DNA of 11,200 nucleotides from Oceanospirillaceae bacterium (GTDB taxonomy: Bacteria; Pseudomonadota; Gammaproteobacteria; Pseudomonadales; Balneatricaceae). Location of the stretch: contig JAGSHA010000074.1 of the NCBI GenBank assembly GCA_023954795.1, forward strand, positions 1 to 11,200, written 5' to 3'. The notes beneath the pieces are model-generated. The model made no database searches. It had not been told where the DNA came from and worked only from the letters and a program-made list of their open reading frames with translations. Positions 1 to 7,746 of the stretch are shown here, one piece after another. Positions within the stretch are counted from its first letter, which is position 1. Each line of letters opens with the position of its first letter. The position numbers and the translations under genes were made by a program.

Positions 1-1
1 C

Positions 2-613
2 CTGAGTATTGCGGAGAACGGCTGCTATCGTTTTCAGCTGAATTATGCGGGCAAAAGCGTAACCCTCTCACTGGGTGTGATGGGTAAGCATAATGTCGCA
101 AATGCTACAGCGGCGACTGCTGCCATAATAGCCGCCGGTTTACCGCTGGAGTTGGCGGTAGAGGGGTTGAAAAAGTTTACACCAGTTAAAGGCCGTATGT
201 GCCCCATGACGGGCATGCACGGCTCGACTGTCATTGATGACAGTTATAACGCAAATCCCGGTTCAGTGAAGGCGGCAATTGATCTGCTGACCTCACTGCC
301 CGGAAAACATCTGCTCTTGCTGGGCGATATGGCTGAACTTGGAAAAGATGAAGCCGAGCAGCATGCGGATGTTGGGAGTTACGCAGCGCAGAAGGGGACC
401 GGCCGTCTAATGGCGGTCGGTGCGCTGTCGTTACATGCGGTGGACGCATTTAATGCCTCCGCCGGTACGCAGGGAGGGCATTTTGATACCAGGGAACAAT
501 TGGTAGATGCAGCCCGTACCTTGCAGGAACCCGGAATGACCATCTTGGTTAAAGGGTCTCGCAGTGCGGGAATGGAAAAAGTTGTCGCAGGATTGGTTGA
601 AGGAAACCACTAA
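2..613 (+). CDS. murF: UDP-MurNAc-tripeptide--D-Ala-D-Ala ligase MurF, 3' part (partial)
   Basis: MurF is the cytoplasmic ATP-dependent ligase that joins D-Ala-D-Ala to UDP-MurNAc-tripeptide, the last soluble step of peptidoglycan precursor synthesis. Only the C-terminal 203 residues are here; the gene begins before the window and the reading frame is open from base 2. The visible part covers the end of the central ATPase domain and the C-terminal domain. It shows the Mur-ligase GKHNVANA motif (fragment residues 28-35), the IDDSYNANPGSVKAAI block (about 78-93), GDMAELG (about 108-114) and the terminal VKGSRSAGME (about 183-192). These are classic MurF signatures and set it apart from MurE, which would show a DNPR-type motif. 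It ends with TAA directly against the mraY ATG. Its substrate D-Ala-D-Ala comes from ddlB further down the same cluster. The internal GTG/ATG codons at 77-82 are not the start, because the homologous frame continues upstream. Confidence 0.96.
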   Translation: MSIAENGCYRFQLNYAGKSVTLSLGVMGKHNVANATAATAAIIAAGLPLELAVEGLKKFTPVKGRMCPMTGMHGSTVIDDSYNANPGSVKAAIDLLTSLPGKHLLLLGDMAELGKDEAEQHADVGSYAAQKGTGRLMAVGALSLHAVDAFNASAGTQGGHFDTREQLVDAARTLQEPGMTILVKGSRSAGMEKVVAGLVEGNH

Positions 614-1696
614 ATGCTTTTACTGCTCGCGGATTATTTGTCCAATTTTTACAGTGGCTTCGCGGTATTTCAGTACCTCACATTGAGAGGCATTCTTGGA
701 GTACTGACGGCGCTGGTGATCTCATTGTTGCTGGGACCCGTGCTGATAAAGAAGTTGCGTGTGAAGCAGATCGGACAATCGGTACGTGATGATGGCCCTC
801 AGTCTCACCTGAGCAAGGCCGGTACGCCGACAATGGGCGGCGCACTGATTATTCTCGCCATCGCTATCAGTACCTTCTTGTGGGGAGATATTACCAACCG
901 CTTTGTATTGATTACTGTGGCCGTAATGCTGATCTTTGGCGCAGTGGGCTGGGTCGACGATTATCGCAAGGTGATTGAGAAGAACTCACGCGGCTTGCCC
1001 GCTCGCTGGAAGTACCTTTGGCAATCTGTTGGCGGTGCCGGTGCAGCAATTTTTCTGTATCTGACGGCCCAAACGCCTGCCGAGACCGAACTTATTGTTC
1101 CGTTCTTTAAAGGCGTGATAGTTGATATGGGGATCTTCTTCATCGTCTTTACCTACTTTGTGATTGTGGGTAGCTCCAATGCGGTAAACCTGACGGATGG
1201 TTTGGATGGTCTGGCGATTATGCCGACCGTCATGGTGGCTGCTGCATTGGGTGTGTTTGCATACCTGACCGGTAACGTACGTTTTGCTGATTACTTGTTG
1301 ATCCCTTATATCTCCGGTGCCGGTGAGCTGATTGTTATTTGTGGTGCGATTGTTGGAGCGGGTCTTGGTTTTCTCTGGTTTAACACCTACCCAGCTCAGG
1401 TATTTATGGGAGATGTGGGCGCGCTATCGCTGGGCGCTACCTTGGGTGTGATTGCGGTCATCGTGCGACAGGAATTGGTGCTGGTGATTATGGGCGGTGT
1501 TTTTGTCATGGAAACCGTGTCTGTCATCCTGCAAGTCGCTTCGTATAAATTGACCGGGCGGCGAATATTCCGAATGGCACCAATTCATCATCATTTTGAG
1601 CTCAAGGGCTGGCCCGAACCGCGCGTTATTGTTCGTTTCTGGATCATCACAGTGGTATTAGTTTTGGTAGGTCTGGCAAGTCTGAAAATTCGTTAG
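614..1696 (+). CDS. mraY: Phospho-N-acetylmuramoyl-pentapeptide transferase MraY
   Basis: MraY is the inner-membrane enzyme that transfers phospho-MurNAc-pentapeptide from UDP to undecaprenyl phosphate, giving lipid I. The 360-residue length equals the E. coli enzyme. The protein is very hydrophobic, with about ten likely membrane segments. Key residues are visible: the SKAGTPTMGG block (67-76), the catalytic Asp pair in VDDYRK (D115, D116), NLTDGLDGLA (192-201), the Mg-binding Asp in FMGD (D267), and the cytoplasmic His cluster in APIHHHFELKGW (H325-H327). The ATG follows the murF TAA with no spacer, and AAGGA at 600-604 lies 9 bases upstream, so the start is well supported and probably coupled to murF translation. 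It matches the E. coli N-terminus, including the YSGF segment. MraY is the target of tunicamycin-like and muraymycin-type inhibitors; nothing in the active-site motifs looks altered. Confidence 0.98.
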   Translation: MLLLLADYLSNFYSGFAVFQYLTLRGILGVLTALVISLLLGPVLIKKLRVKQIGQSVRDDGPQSHLSKAGTPTMGGALIILAIAISTFLWGDITNRFVLITVAVMLIFGAVGWVDDYRKVIEKNSRGLPARWKYLWQSVGGAGAAIFLYLTAQTPAETELIVPFFKGVIVDMGIFFIVFTYFVIVGSSNAVNLTDGLDGLAIMPTVMVAAALGVFAYLTGNVRFADYLLIPYISGAGELIVICGAIVGAGLGFLWFNTYPAQVFMGDVGALSLGATLGVIAVIVRQELVLVIMGGVFVMETVSVILQVASYKLTGRRIFRMAPIHHHFELKGWPEPRVIVRFWIITVVLVLVGLASLKIR

Positions 1697-1706
1697 GAGA
1701 CGCTGA

Positions 1707-3053
1707 ATGAGCTTAATCGCCAGTGACAACAGGCGAATCATTGTAGGACTGGGTGCAACAGGTATTTCATGCGCCCGCCACTTGGCACGCAAAGGCGTGC
1801 CTTTCGTCGTTGTAGATACTCGCGAAAATCCGGCCGGATTAGACCAGTTTAAGGTAGAGTTTCCCGATGTCGATGTGCACTGCGGTGAGCTGGACGCAGA
1901 GTATCTTGCGCGGGCTTCTGAACTGATCGTAAGTCCCGGTGTTGCAATTAGCCATCCTGCTATTCAGGCGGCCATCGCACAGGGCGTGCATGTCTGCGGC
2001 GATATTGATCTGTTTTGTCGTGAGATTACAGCGCCGGTTATCGCAATTACCGGCTCTAACGCAAAAAGCAGTGTCACCACATTGGTAGGAGACATGGCTG
2101 TAGCTGCGGGTATCGATGTCGGAGTCGGTGGTAATTTGGGCTTGCCGGTACTGGATATGCTGGCGCAAGGGGAACAAGAGCTATACGTACTGGAGTTATC
2201 TAGCTTTCAGCTGGAAACCTGCCATGACCTGCGCGCCCAAGTAGCGACCGTATTGAACATCAGTCCGGATCATCAGGATCGTTACCCGAATATGACCGCC
2301 TACTATCAGGCGAAGCACCGTATTTTCCGAGGCTGTCGTCAGGCAGTGATTAATCGTGATGATGCGCTGACCAGTCCGTTGTTGCCGAAAACCGTTCACA
2401 CCACCGCTTTTCATTTGGGTAAGCCGGATCTGAATCTGTTTGGTGTGGTGACTGATGATGAGGGTGAATGGCTAGCACTGGGGCGTGAAAAGCTTTTAAG
2501 AGTTGCTGAGCTGAAAGTCCGTGGTCAGCACAATGTGGCCAATGCGTTGGCTGCGATGGCGTTAGGGCAGGCCGCAGATATCCCAATGGCTGCGATGCTT
2601 GCTGCAGTGAAACAATTTACGGGTCTGAAGCATCGCTGCCAGTGGGTTGCGGATAAAGGTGCAATCAGTTTCTTCAATGACTCTAAGGGCACTAACGTTG
2701 GTGCAACTGTAGCGGCATTGGATGGTCTAGGCCCGACCCTGAGTGATTCGCGTATTGTATTGATCGCGGGTGGTGAAGGAAAAGGGGCTGAATTTGATGA
2801 CCTCAAAGCACCGTTACAACGTTACGGGCGTGCGGTTGTATTAATTGGTACTGATGCGCCGCGCATCCGGGCCGCTGTTGGCAATATTGAAGCTCAGGAT
2901 GCGGCTGATATGGATGATGCGGTTCGTATGGCCGCAGCGCTAGCTCAGGCAGGGGATATTGTGCTGTTGTCGCCAGCATGTGCCAGTTTCGACATGTTTA
3001 AGAACTTTAATGTTCGGGGTGATGCTTTTATCACCGCTGTGGAGGCGCTTTAA
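1707..3053 (+). CDS. murD: UDP-MurNAc-L-alanine--D-glutamate ligase MurD
   Basis: MurD is the cytoplasmic ligase that adds D-glutamate to UDP-MurNAc-L-Ala using ATP. At 448 residues it is slightly longer than E. coli MurD (438). The N-terminal Rossmann-like domain that binds the uridine nucleotide starts with IIVGLGATG (11-19). The central ATPase domain has the P-loop region ITGSNAKSSVTTL (114-126), LELSSFQLE (162-170), the catalytic His in DHQDRY (H189) and a likely carbamylated Lys in YQAKHRIF (K203). The GQHNVANALAA motif (273-283) and NDSKGTN (324-330) lead into the C-terminal domain, which ends with LSPACASFDMFKNF (421-434). The P-loop has Ala119 where E. coli MurD has Gly, and Ser122 where it has Thr; from memory Pseudomonas MurD also has Ala here. 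AGGAG at 1695-1699, overlapping the mraY stop, sits 7 bases before the ATG and supports this start. The 3' end overlaps ftsW by one base. Confidence 0.97.
   Translation: MSLIASDNRRIIVGLGATGISCARHLARKGVPFVVVDTRENPAGLDQFKVEFPDVDVHCGELDAEYLARASELIVSPGVAISHPAIQAAIAQGVHVCGDIDLFCREITAPVIAITGSNAKSSVTTLVGDMAVAAGIDVGVGGNLGLPVLDMLAQGEQELYVLELSSFQLETCHDLRAQVATVLNISPDHQDRYPNMTAYYQAKHRIFRGCRQAVINRDDALTSPLLPKTVHTTAFHLGKPDLNLFGVVTDDEGEWLALGREKLLRVAELKVRGQHNVANALAAMALGQAADIPMAAMLAAVKQFTGLKHRCQWVADKGAISFFNDSKGTNVGATVAALDGLGPTLSDSRIVLIAGGEGKGAEFDDLKAPLQRYGRAVVLIGTDAPRIRAAVGNIEAQDAADMDDAVRMAAALAQAGDIVLLSPACASFDMFKNFNVRGDAFITAVEAL
3041..3045 (+). promoter_or_regulatory. Ribosome binding site for ftsW
   Basis: GGAGG lies inside the last codons of murD, 7 bases before the ftsW ATG. 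It supports a start within the TAATG stop/start overlap at 3051-3055. Confidence 0.8.
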
Positions 3054-4273
3054 TGCTGACAGCATTCTGGCCATCAGAGAACAAAACCAACACAGGGGTC
3101 CTGCCTTTTGATCCCTGGGTGGTGCTCTGTGCCGGCGCGCTGATGCTTATGGGGTTTGTGATGATCAGTTCTGCATCGATGGATGTGGCATTGGAGCGCA
3201 ACGGAACCCCCTATTTTTACGTGATCCGTCAGGGCATTTTTATGGTTTTAGCCATAATCGGGGCCTGTGTTGTCTGGCGTATCCCGATAGATTTCTGGCA
3301 GCGTACGGGACACTGGTGGATGCTGAGCGCTATCGTACTGCTCGTTGCTGTACTGGTGCCGGGTATCGGCCGTGAAGTGAATGGCAGTAGTCGTTGGATT
3401 CCGGTTGGACCGATCAATCTTCAGGCTTCCGAAGTCGCCAAATTTTGTATGGTGATTTATATGGGCGGCTATCTGGTACGCCGTCTCAACGAAGTGCGCA
3501 CCAGCTGGAGTGGTATTGTTAAGCCAGCGTTACCATTGGGTATTTTCGTTGGATTGCTGTATTTGGAACCTGACTTTGGTGCTGCCGTTGTATTGATGGG
3601 CACGGTTATGGTGATGATCTTTCTGGGAGGAATGCGTTTCTCCCAGTTCATCTTGATTGTGTCAGGGGCCCTTGCGTTGTTGGTTGCGTTGATTGGTGCG
3701 CAACCCTACCGTATGGCCCGACTACAAACCTATCTGAATCCTTGGGATGATCCGTACGGTGCCGGGTATCAGCTAACACAGGCGCAAATTGCATTTGGCC
3801 GCGGAGATTGGTTTGGCACAGGCTTGGGCAACAGTGTACAGAAACTGTTTTATCTGCCAGAGGCGCATACGGATTTTGTTTTTTCGGTACTGGCGGAAGA
3901 GCTTGGATTCATCGGTGTGGTCGTGCTGATCGTGATCTACACCGTGATGGTGTTCCGATTATTTCAGATTGGGCGTAAGGCCGAGAAACTAAACGAGTTT
4001 TTCATGGCCTATATCACCTACGGTTTTACCGTGATCTTTGCGGGACAAGCGCTGATTAACGTGGGTGTAAACGTAGGTGCTTTGCCAACAAAAGGTCTGA
4101 CCCTGCCATTAGTGAGTTACGGGGGCAGTAGTTTGCTGGTGAGTTGTGCCATGTTAGCGGTGATATTACGCATTGATCTTGAGCTTAAGAAAAAACAGTT
4201 GGCGGGAGATTACCCGTCGGCTGGGCAATCCAACAAGAAAGATACAAAAGAGCAGGAGCCGGCATATGGCTAA
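3053..4273 (+). CDS. ftsW: Septal peptidoglycan glycosyltransferase FtsW (SEDS family)
   Basis: FtsW is the division-specific SEDS polymerase of the inner membrane. It links lipid II into glycan strands at the septum together with the transpeptidase FtsI. The 406 residues compare with 414 in E. coli. About ten hydrophobic segments are visible, after a short polar N-terminus (1-19) and before a charged cytoplasmic tail (about 376-406). SEDS signatures include GREVNGSSRWIPVG (106-119), LEPDFGAA (171-178), RLQTYLNPWDDPYGAGYQ (223-240), EAHTDFVFSVLAEELGF (270-286) with the essential catalytic Asp at D274, and KGLTLPLVSYGGSS (347-360). Its place between murD and murG, rather than beside mrdA, together with this tail argues for FtsW and not RodA. 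Start and stop overlap both neighbours (murD by 1 base, murG by 8 bases), so translation is probably coupled. Confidence 0.97.
   Translation: MLTAFWPSENKTNTGVLPFDPWVVLCAGALMLMGFVMISSASMDVALERNGTPYFYVIRQGIFMVLAIIGACVVWRIPIDFWQRTGHWWMLSAIVLLVAVLVPGIGREVNGSSRWIPVGPINLQASEVAKFCMVIYMGGYLVRRLNEVRTSWSGIVKPALPLGIFVGLLYLEPDFGAAVVLMGTVMVMIFLGGMRFSQFILIVSGALALLVALIGAQPYRMARLQTYLNPWDDPYGAGYQLTQAQIAFGRGDWFGTGLGNSVQKLFYLPEAHTDFVFSVLAEELGFIGVVVLIVIYTVMVFRLFQIGRKAEKLNEFFMAYITYGFTVIFAGQALINVGVNVGALPTKGLTLPLVSYGGSSLLVSCAMLAVILRIDLELKKKQLAGDYPSAGQSNKKDTKEQEPAYG
4254..4258 (+). promoter_or_regulatory. Ribosome binding site that decides the murG start
   Basis: AGGAG lies 7 bases before the ATG at 4266. It favours this start over the in-frame upstream ATG at 4173, which would add 31 residues encoded inside ftsW that have no counterpart in MurG proteins. 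Confidence 0.8.
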
Positions 4274-5351
4274 ACAACCGGTTGCATTGATTATGGCGGG
4301 TGGTACCGGCGGACATGTTTTCCCTGCTTTGGCAACAGCGCATGAACTGCAAAAGCAAGGCGTGCATGTGGAATGGCTAGGTACCCAGAAAGGGATCGAA
4401 GCACGTGTGATTCCTGATGCAGGGATCAAGTTGCACTGTATTGATGTGGCTGGATTACGGGGTAAAGGTCGACTCAGCTTGTTGCTTGCTCCCTTTAAAG
4501 TACTGTTGGCGATTTGGCAGGCTTTGTCGGTATTACGACAAGTGAAACCCGATGTGGTGCTTGGGATGGGAGGGTTTGCCTCTGGTCCGGGTGGTGTTGC
4601 CGCTAAATTGCTGGGTAAACCGTTGGTTATCCACGAGCAGAATGCGATTGCTGGCATGACCAATAAGATTCTCTCGCGTATGGCGTGGCGGGTGTTAGAA
4701 GCCTTTGAGGATGCGTTTCCCGGCGCAACAGATACCGAAACCGTGGGTAATCCGGTCCGTGGGCCTATCTTGGGGATGAATGATCCGCGAGAGCGCTATC
4801 CGCAACGTTCGGGTAGAATTCGCCTGCTGGTGGTAGGTGGCAGTCTTGGGGCTAAAGCGATCAATGATGTGTTGCCGCAAGTGCTGGCCGATCTGCCCGA
4901 AGAGCAGCGCCCGGAAGTCTGGCATCAGACGGGAAAACGCACCTTTGAAGAAACGCAGGAACGTTACCGGCAGTTAGGCGTTGATGCGCGTGTTGTGCCG
5001 TTTATAGAGCAGATGGATGAAGCCTATGGTTGGGCGGATTTGGTGTTATGTCGCTCGGGAGCTTTAACTGTCAGTGAGCTGGCGATTGCGGGTGTTGCCG
5101 CGATTCTGGTGCCGTTCCCATTTGCGGTGGACGATCACCAGACGGCCAATGCCCGTTATCTGGCGCAGCTGGATGCTGCGCAACTGGTCCCTCAGCCAAC
5201 GCTGACGGTGGACTATTTGAAAGAACTGTTAACAGAACAATTCAACCAGCGTGAGACGCTGCTTGATATGGCAACTAAAGCTCGCGCGTTAGGACGACCT
5301 GAAGCGGGGCAGCGAGTTGCTGAAGTATGCCTGGAGGCAATGAAACGATGA
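4266..5351 (+). CDS. murG: UDP-GlcNAc:lipid I N-acetylglucosamine transferase MurG
   Basis: MurG is the peripheral inner-membrane GT-B glycosyltransferase that adds GlcNAc to lipid I to make lipid II, the last cytoplasmic step before flipping. From this ATG it has 361 residues, close to the E. coli length of 355. The N-terminal acceptor domain shows the glycine-rich AGGTGGHVFPALA (11-23), GLRGKGR (63-69), VVLGMGGFASGPGG (97-110) and the conserved HEQN (123-126). The C-terminal donor domain shows VVGGSLGAKAIN (189-200), then CRSGALTVSEL (262-272), which binds UDP-GlcNAc, and the VPF/DDHQTANA region (282-295). The frame is open further upstream to 4173, but homology begins at MAKQPVALIMAGGTGG. 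The start overlaps the end of ftsW by 8 bases and the stop overlaps the murC start in an ATGA. Confidence 0.97.
   Translation: MAKQPVALIMAGGTGGHVFPALATAHELQKQGVHVEWLGTQKGIEARVIPDAGIKLHCIDVAGLRGKGRLSLLLAPFKVLLAIWQALSVLRQVKPDVVLGMGGFASGPGGVAAKLLGKPLVIHEQNAIAGMTNKILSRMAWRVLEAFEDAFPGATDTETVGNPVRGPILGMNDPRERYPQRSGRIRLLVVGGSLGAKAINDVLPQVLADLPEEQRPEVWHQTGKRTFEETQERYRQLGVDARVVPFIEQMDEAYGWADLVLCRSGALTVSELAIAGVAAILVPFPFAVDDHQTANARYLAQLDAAQLVPQPTLTVDYLKELLTEQFNQRETLLDMATKARALGRPEAGQRVAEVCLEAMKR
5333..5337 (+). promoter_or_regulatory. Ribosome binding site for murC
   Basis: GGAGG lies 10 bases before the ATG at 5348, a slightly long spacing. It is too close behind the alternative in-frame ATG at 5327 to serve it, so it supports the shorter 482-residue MurC that starts in the ATGA overlap with murG. 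Confidence 0.7.
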
Positions 5352-6796
5352 GCGATATCCGCAACCCAAGCCTGTTCGAGGTGCCAGAGATGCGCCGAAT
5401 CCGTGGTATCCACTTTGTGGGTATCGGCGGCGTAGGTATGTGCGGCATCGCCGAAGTCCTGTTGAATCAGGGCTACGAAATTTCCGGTTCCGATATTAAA
5501 AACTCAGCGACAACCAACCGTTTGGCGGAAGCCGGTGCCCGCATCTATATCGGTCATCGTGAAGAGAATGTAGAAGCGGCTGATGTTGTCGTGGTGTCCA
5601 CTGCGGTGAATGAAGACAACCCGGAAGTGAAAGCCGCACGTGAGAAGCGAATTCCGGTTGTGCGCCGTGCAGAGATGCTGGCGGAGCTGATGCGCTATCG
5701 TCACGGTATCGCCGTTGCCGGTACGCATGGCAAAACGACAACGACCAGCTTGGTTGCCTCGGTATTGGCAGAAGGTGGCCTGGATCCAACATTTGTGATC
5801 GGTGGGCGCCTGAACAGTGCGGGCACTAATGCGAAATTGGGGGGCAGCCGTTACTTGGTTGCCGAAGCCGATGAGAGTGATGCGTCCTTCCTGCACCTGC
5901 AGCCGATGGTCGCGATTGTTACGAACATCGACGCCGACCATATGGAAACCTATGGCGGTGACTTTGGAAAACTGAAGAAAACCTTTATCGACTTCCTGCA
6001 TAACCTTCCGTTTTACGGTTTGGCAGTGATGTGTGTTGATGATCCGGTTGTACGTGAAGTGATGCCTGATGTCAGCCGTGCGATTGTTACCTATGGATTT
6101 TCAGAAGAAGCCGATTATCGTGCGACTGATTTGCGTCAGGAAGGCATGTACAGTCACTTCCGCGTGAGTCGCCCGGGGAGTCATGGCGATCTTGAAGTGA
6201 CGCTGACCATGCCGGGCCGTCACAACGTATTAAATGCACTGGCATCGATTGCGGTGGCAACAGAAGAAGGTCTCGACGGCGAAGCGATCTGTGAAGCGCT
6301 GAAAAAATTCCAGGGCGTAGGTCGTCGTTTTCAGGTGTTGGGTGAGCTGCCGGTGGAAGGCGGAGAGATTACACTGGTGGATGACTACGGTCACCATCCA
6401 ACAGAAGTTGAAGCGGTCATCAAAGCCGTACGTGAGGGCTGGCCTGATCGCCGGTTAGTGATGATTTACCAACCCCATCGCTATACCCGTACCCGTGATC
6501 TGTACGAAGACTTTGTTAAGGTCCTGTCTGATTCGGATTTGCTACTGTTGCTAGAGGTTTATGCGGCGGGGGAAGAGCCGATCCCTGGGGCGGATAGCCG
6601 TTCTATGTGTCGCAGTATTCGTCAGCGTGGCCGGATCGATCCATTGTTTGTTCAAAGTGCAGATGATGTGCACGCGGTATTACGTGATGTGCTTGAACCG
6701 GGTGATCTTGTGCTGACTCAAGGTGCCGGAGATATTACCTCTCTGTCGCACAAGCTGAAGAGCCTTTCTCTGCTGAAAGAGGAGAAAAACGGATGA
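5348..6796 (+). CDS. murC: UDP-N-acetylmuramate--L-alanine ligase MurC
   Basis: MurC catalyses the first stem-peptide step, the ATP-dependent addition of L-Ala to UDP-MurNAc in the cytoplasm. From the chosen ATG it has 482 residues (E. coli 491). The N-terminal nucleotide-binding domain has HFVGIGGVGMCGIAEVL (22-38) and SGSD (46-49). The central domain has the P-loop AGTHGKTTTTSL (124-135), the AEADESDASF segment (172-181) and NIDADHMETYGG (193-204). GRHNVLNALAS (290-300) and FQGVGRRF (321-328) mark the boundary to the C-terminal domain, which carries VDDYGHHPTEV (344-354), YQPHRYTRTRDLYEDF (374-389), EEPIPGADSR (409-418) and QGAGD (458-462). The start overlaps the murG stop by 4 bases (ATGA). 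An in-frame ATG at 5327 would add seven residues inside murG but lies upstream of the ribosome binding site, so it is less likely. No oddity is seen in the motifs. Confidence 0.96.
   Translation: MSDIRNPSLFEVPEMRRIRGIHFVGIGGVGMCGIAEVLLNQGYEISGSDIKNSATTNRLAEAGARIYIGHREENVEAADVVVVSTAVNEDNPEVKAAREKRIPVVRRAEMLAELMRYRHGIAVAGTHGKTTTTSLVASVLAEGGLDPTFVIGGRLNSAGTNAKLGGSRYLVAEADESDASFLHLQPMVAIVTNIDADHMETYGGDFGKLKKTFIDFLHNLPFYGLAVMCVDDPVVREVMPDVSRAIVTYGFSEEADYRATDLRQEGMYSHFRVSRPGSHGDLEVTLTMPGRHNVLNALASIAVATEEGLDGEAICEALKKFQGVGRRFQVLGELPVEGGEITLVDDYGHHPTEVEAVIKAVREGWPDRRLVMIYQPHRYTRTRDLYEDFVKVLSDSDLLLLLEVYAAGEEPIPGADSRSMCRSIRQRGRIDPLFVQSADDVHAVLRDVLEPGDLVLTQGAGDITSLSHKLKSLSLLKEEKNG
6780..6784 (+). promoter_or_regulatory. 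Ribosome binding site for ddlB
   Basis: AGGAG, within AGAGGAG at 6778-6784, lies 8 bases before the ddlB ATG at 6793. It supports the start in the ATGA overlap with murC. Confidence 0.75.
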
Positions 6797-7746
6797 CGAC
6801 TTTCAGGGTGACTACAGAAGAGGCACGTCAGTTTGGGCGTGTCGCGGTGATCTACGGTGGATTGTCATCGGAGCGCGTGATCTCCCTGAGAAGTGGTGCC
6901 GAAGTACTTGGCGGTCTGCAACGTGCTGGTGTTGATGCGTTTGGTATCGATTTGGGCGGAGAGCAGGGTGACCTGAATCCGCTGACTCAGCTAATGGATG
7001 CGGAGTTTGATAGGGCATTTCTGATTTTGCACGGCCCCGGCGGAGAAGATGGCACCCTTCAGGGCGTGCTGGAAATGCTGGGTAAGCCCTACACCGGTAG
7101 TGGTGTGGCTGCGTCTGCGTTGGGTATGGATAAAGTCCGTTGTAAGCAGCTGTGGGCCGGGGCCGGGTTACCGACACCGGCTTATGCCGTACTGACAGAG
7201 AGTACCAACCTTGCCGCTGTTGGAGAGCAGTTGGGCTGGCCTATTTTTGTAAAACCCGCCCATGAAGGTTCCAGTATTGGGATTGCAAAAGTCACCAGTC
7301 TTGATGAGTTAAAAAAGGCGTATCAGAATGCCGCAGAACTCGACAGCCTGGTATTAGCTGAGCGTTGGATGAGTGGAGATGAGTTCACGGTCGGTGTTCT
7401 GAGCGGCCAGGCATTGCCAGTGATTAAGCTGGAAACTTCGCACGACTTTTACGACTTCGATGCGAAGTATGAATCTGACGATACTCGCTATCTGTTTGAG
7501 CACGGCTTGAGCGAAACACAAGAACAGGCACTTAAACAGCTGGTGATCGATGCGTTCGATACCGCGGGTTGTGAAGGTTGGGCGCGTGTTGACGTTATGC
7601 AAGATGGCGAAGGTGCGTTTCAGTTGTTGGAAGTAAATACCGCGCCGGGTATGACAGATCATAGTCTGGTACCGATGGCCGCCGCGAAGCAAGGTATGAG
7701 TTTTGAACAACTTGTGGTTGAGATTTTAAGGCAGACGGTGCGTTGA
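6793..7746 (+). CDS. ddlB: D-alanine--D-alanine ligase (DdlB type)
   Basis: This cytoplasmic ATP-grasp ligase joins two D-Ala molecules to make the dipeptide that MurF adds to the stem peptide. It has 317 residues against 306 in E. coli DdlB, the difference being mostly a longer N-terminus before RVAVIYGG (16-23). Visible motifs are the substrate-binding Glu in SSERVISL (E27), the family signature HGPGGEDGTLQG (80-91), PYTGSGVAASALGMDK (99-114), the ATP-binding VKPAHEGSSIG (153-163), FYDFDAKY (219-226) with the conserved Tyr226, and the Mg-ligand region ARVDVMQ...LLEVNTAPGM (264-287), including D267, E280 and N282. The usual ExEVS motif reads ERVIS here, so its second Glu is Val29. The position between murC and ftsQ is the dcw location of ddlB. 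The start overlaps murC by 4 bases. Confidence 0.96.
   Translation: MTTFRVTTEEARQFGRVAVIYGGLSSERVISLRSGAEVLGGLQRAGVDAFGIDLGGEQGDLNPLTQLMDAEFDRAFLILHGPGGEDGTLQGVLEMLGKPYTGSGVAASALGMDKVRCKQLWAGAGLPTPAYAVLTESTNLAAVGEQLGWPIFVKPAHEGSSIGIAKVTSLDELKKAYQNAAELDSLVLAERWMSGDEFTVGVLSGQALPVIKLETSHDFYDFDAKYESDDTRYLFEHGLSETQEQALKQLVIDAFDTAGCEGWARVDVMQDGEGAFQLLEVNTAPGMTDHSLVPMAAAKQGMSFEQLVVEILRQTVR

Noticed and set aside
4173..4265. Upstream in-frame ATG that would lengthen MurG by 31 residues
   Set aside because: The extra segment lies inside ftsW in another frame, has no MurG-like sequence, and the AGGAG at 4254-4258 fits the ATG at 4266.
4166..4663. 165-residue open frame on the minus strand across ftsW/murG
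   Set aside because: It is a shadow of highly conserved murG coding sequence, with no recognisable protein features and no separate promoter or ribosome site. The same holds for the other minus-strand frames, including 10203-10895 opposite ftsZ.
4826..4833. GCTGGTGG, the E. coli Chi octamer
   Set aside because: A single copy inside murG codons is expected by chance, and the Chi sequence of this organism is unknown.
7021..7065. Pro82 in the Ddl HGPGGEDG signature where E. coli has Arg
   Set aside because: That position is variable in the family signature (HGxxGEDG), so it carries no special meaning.
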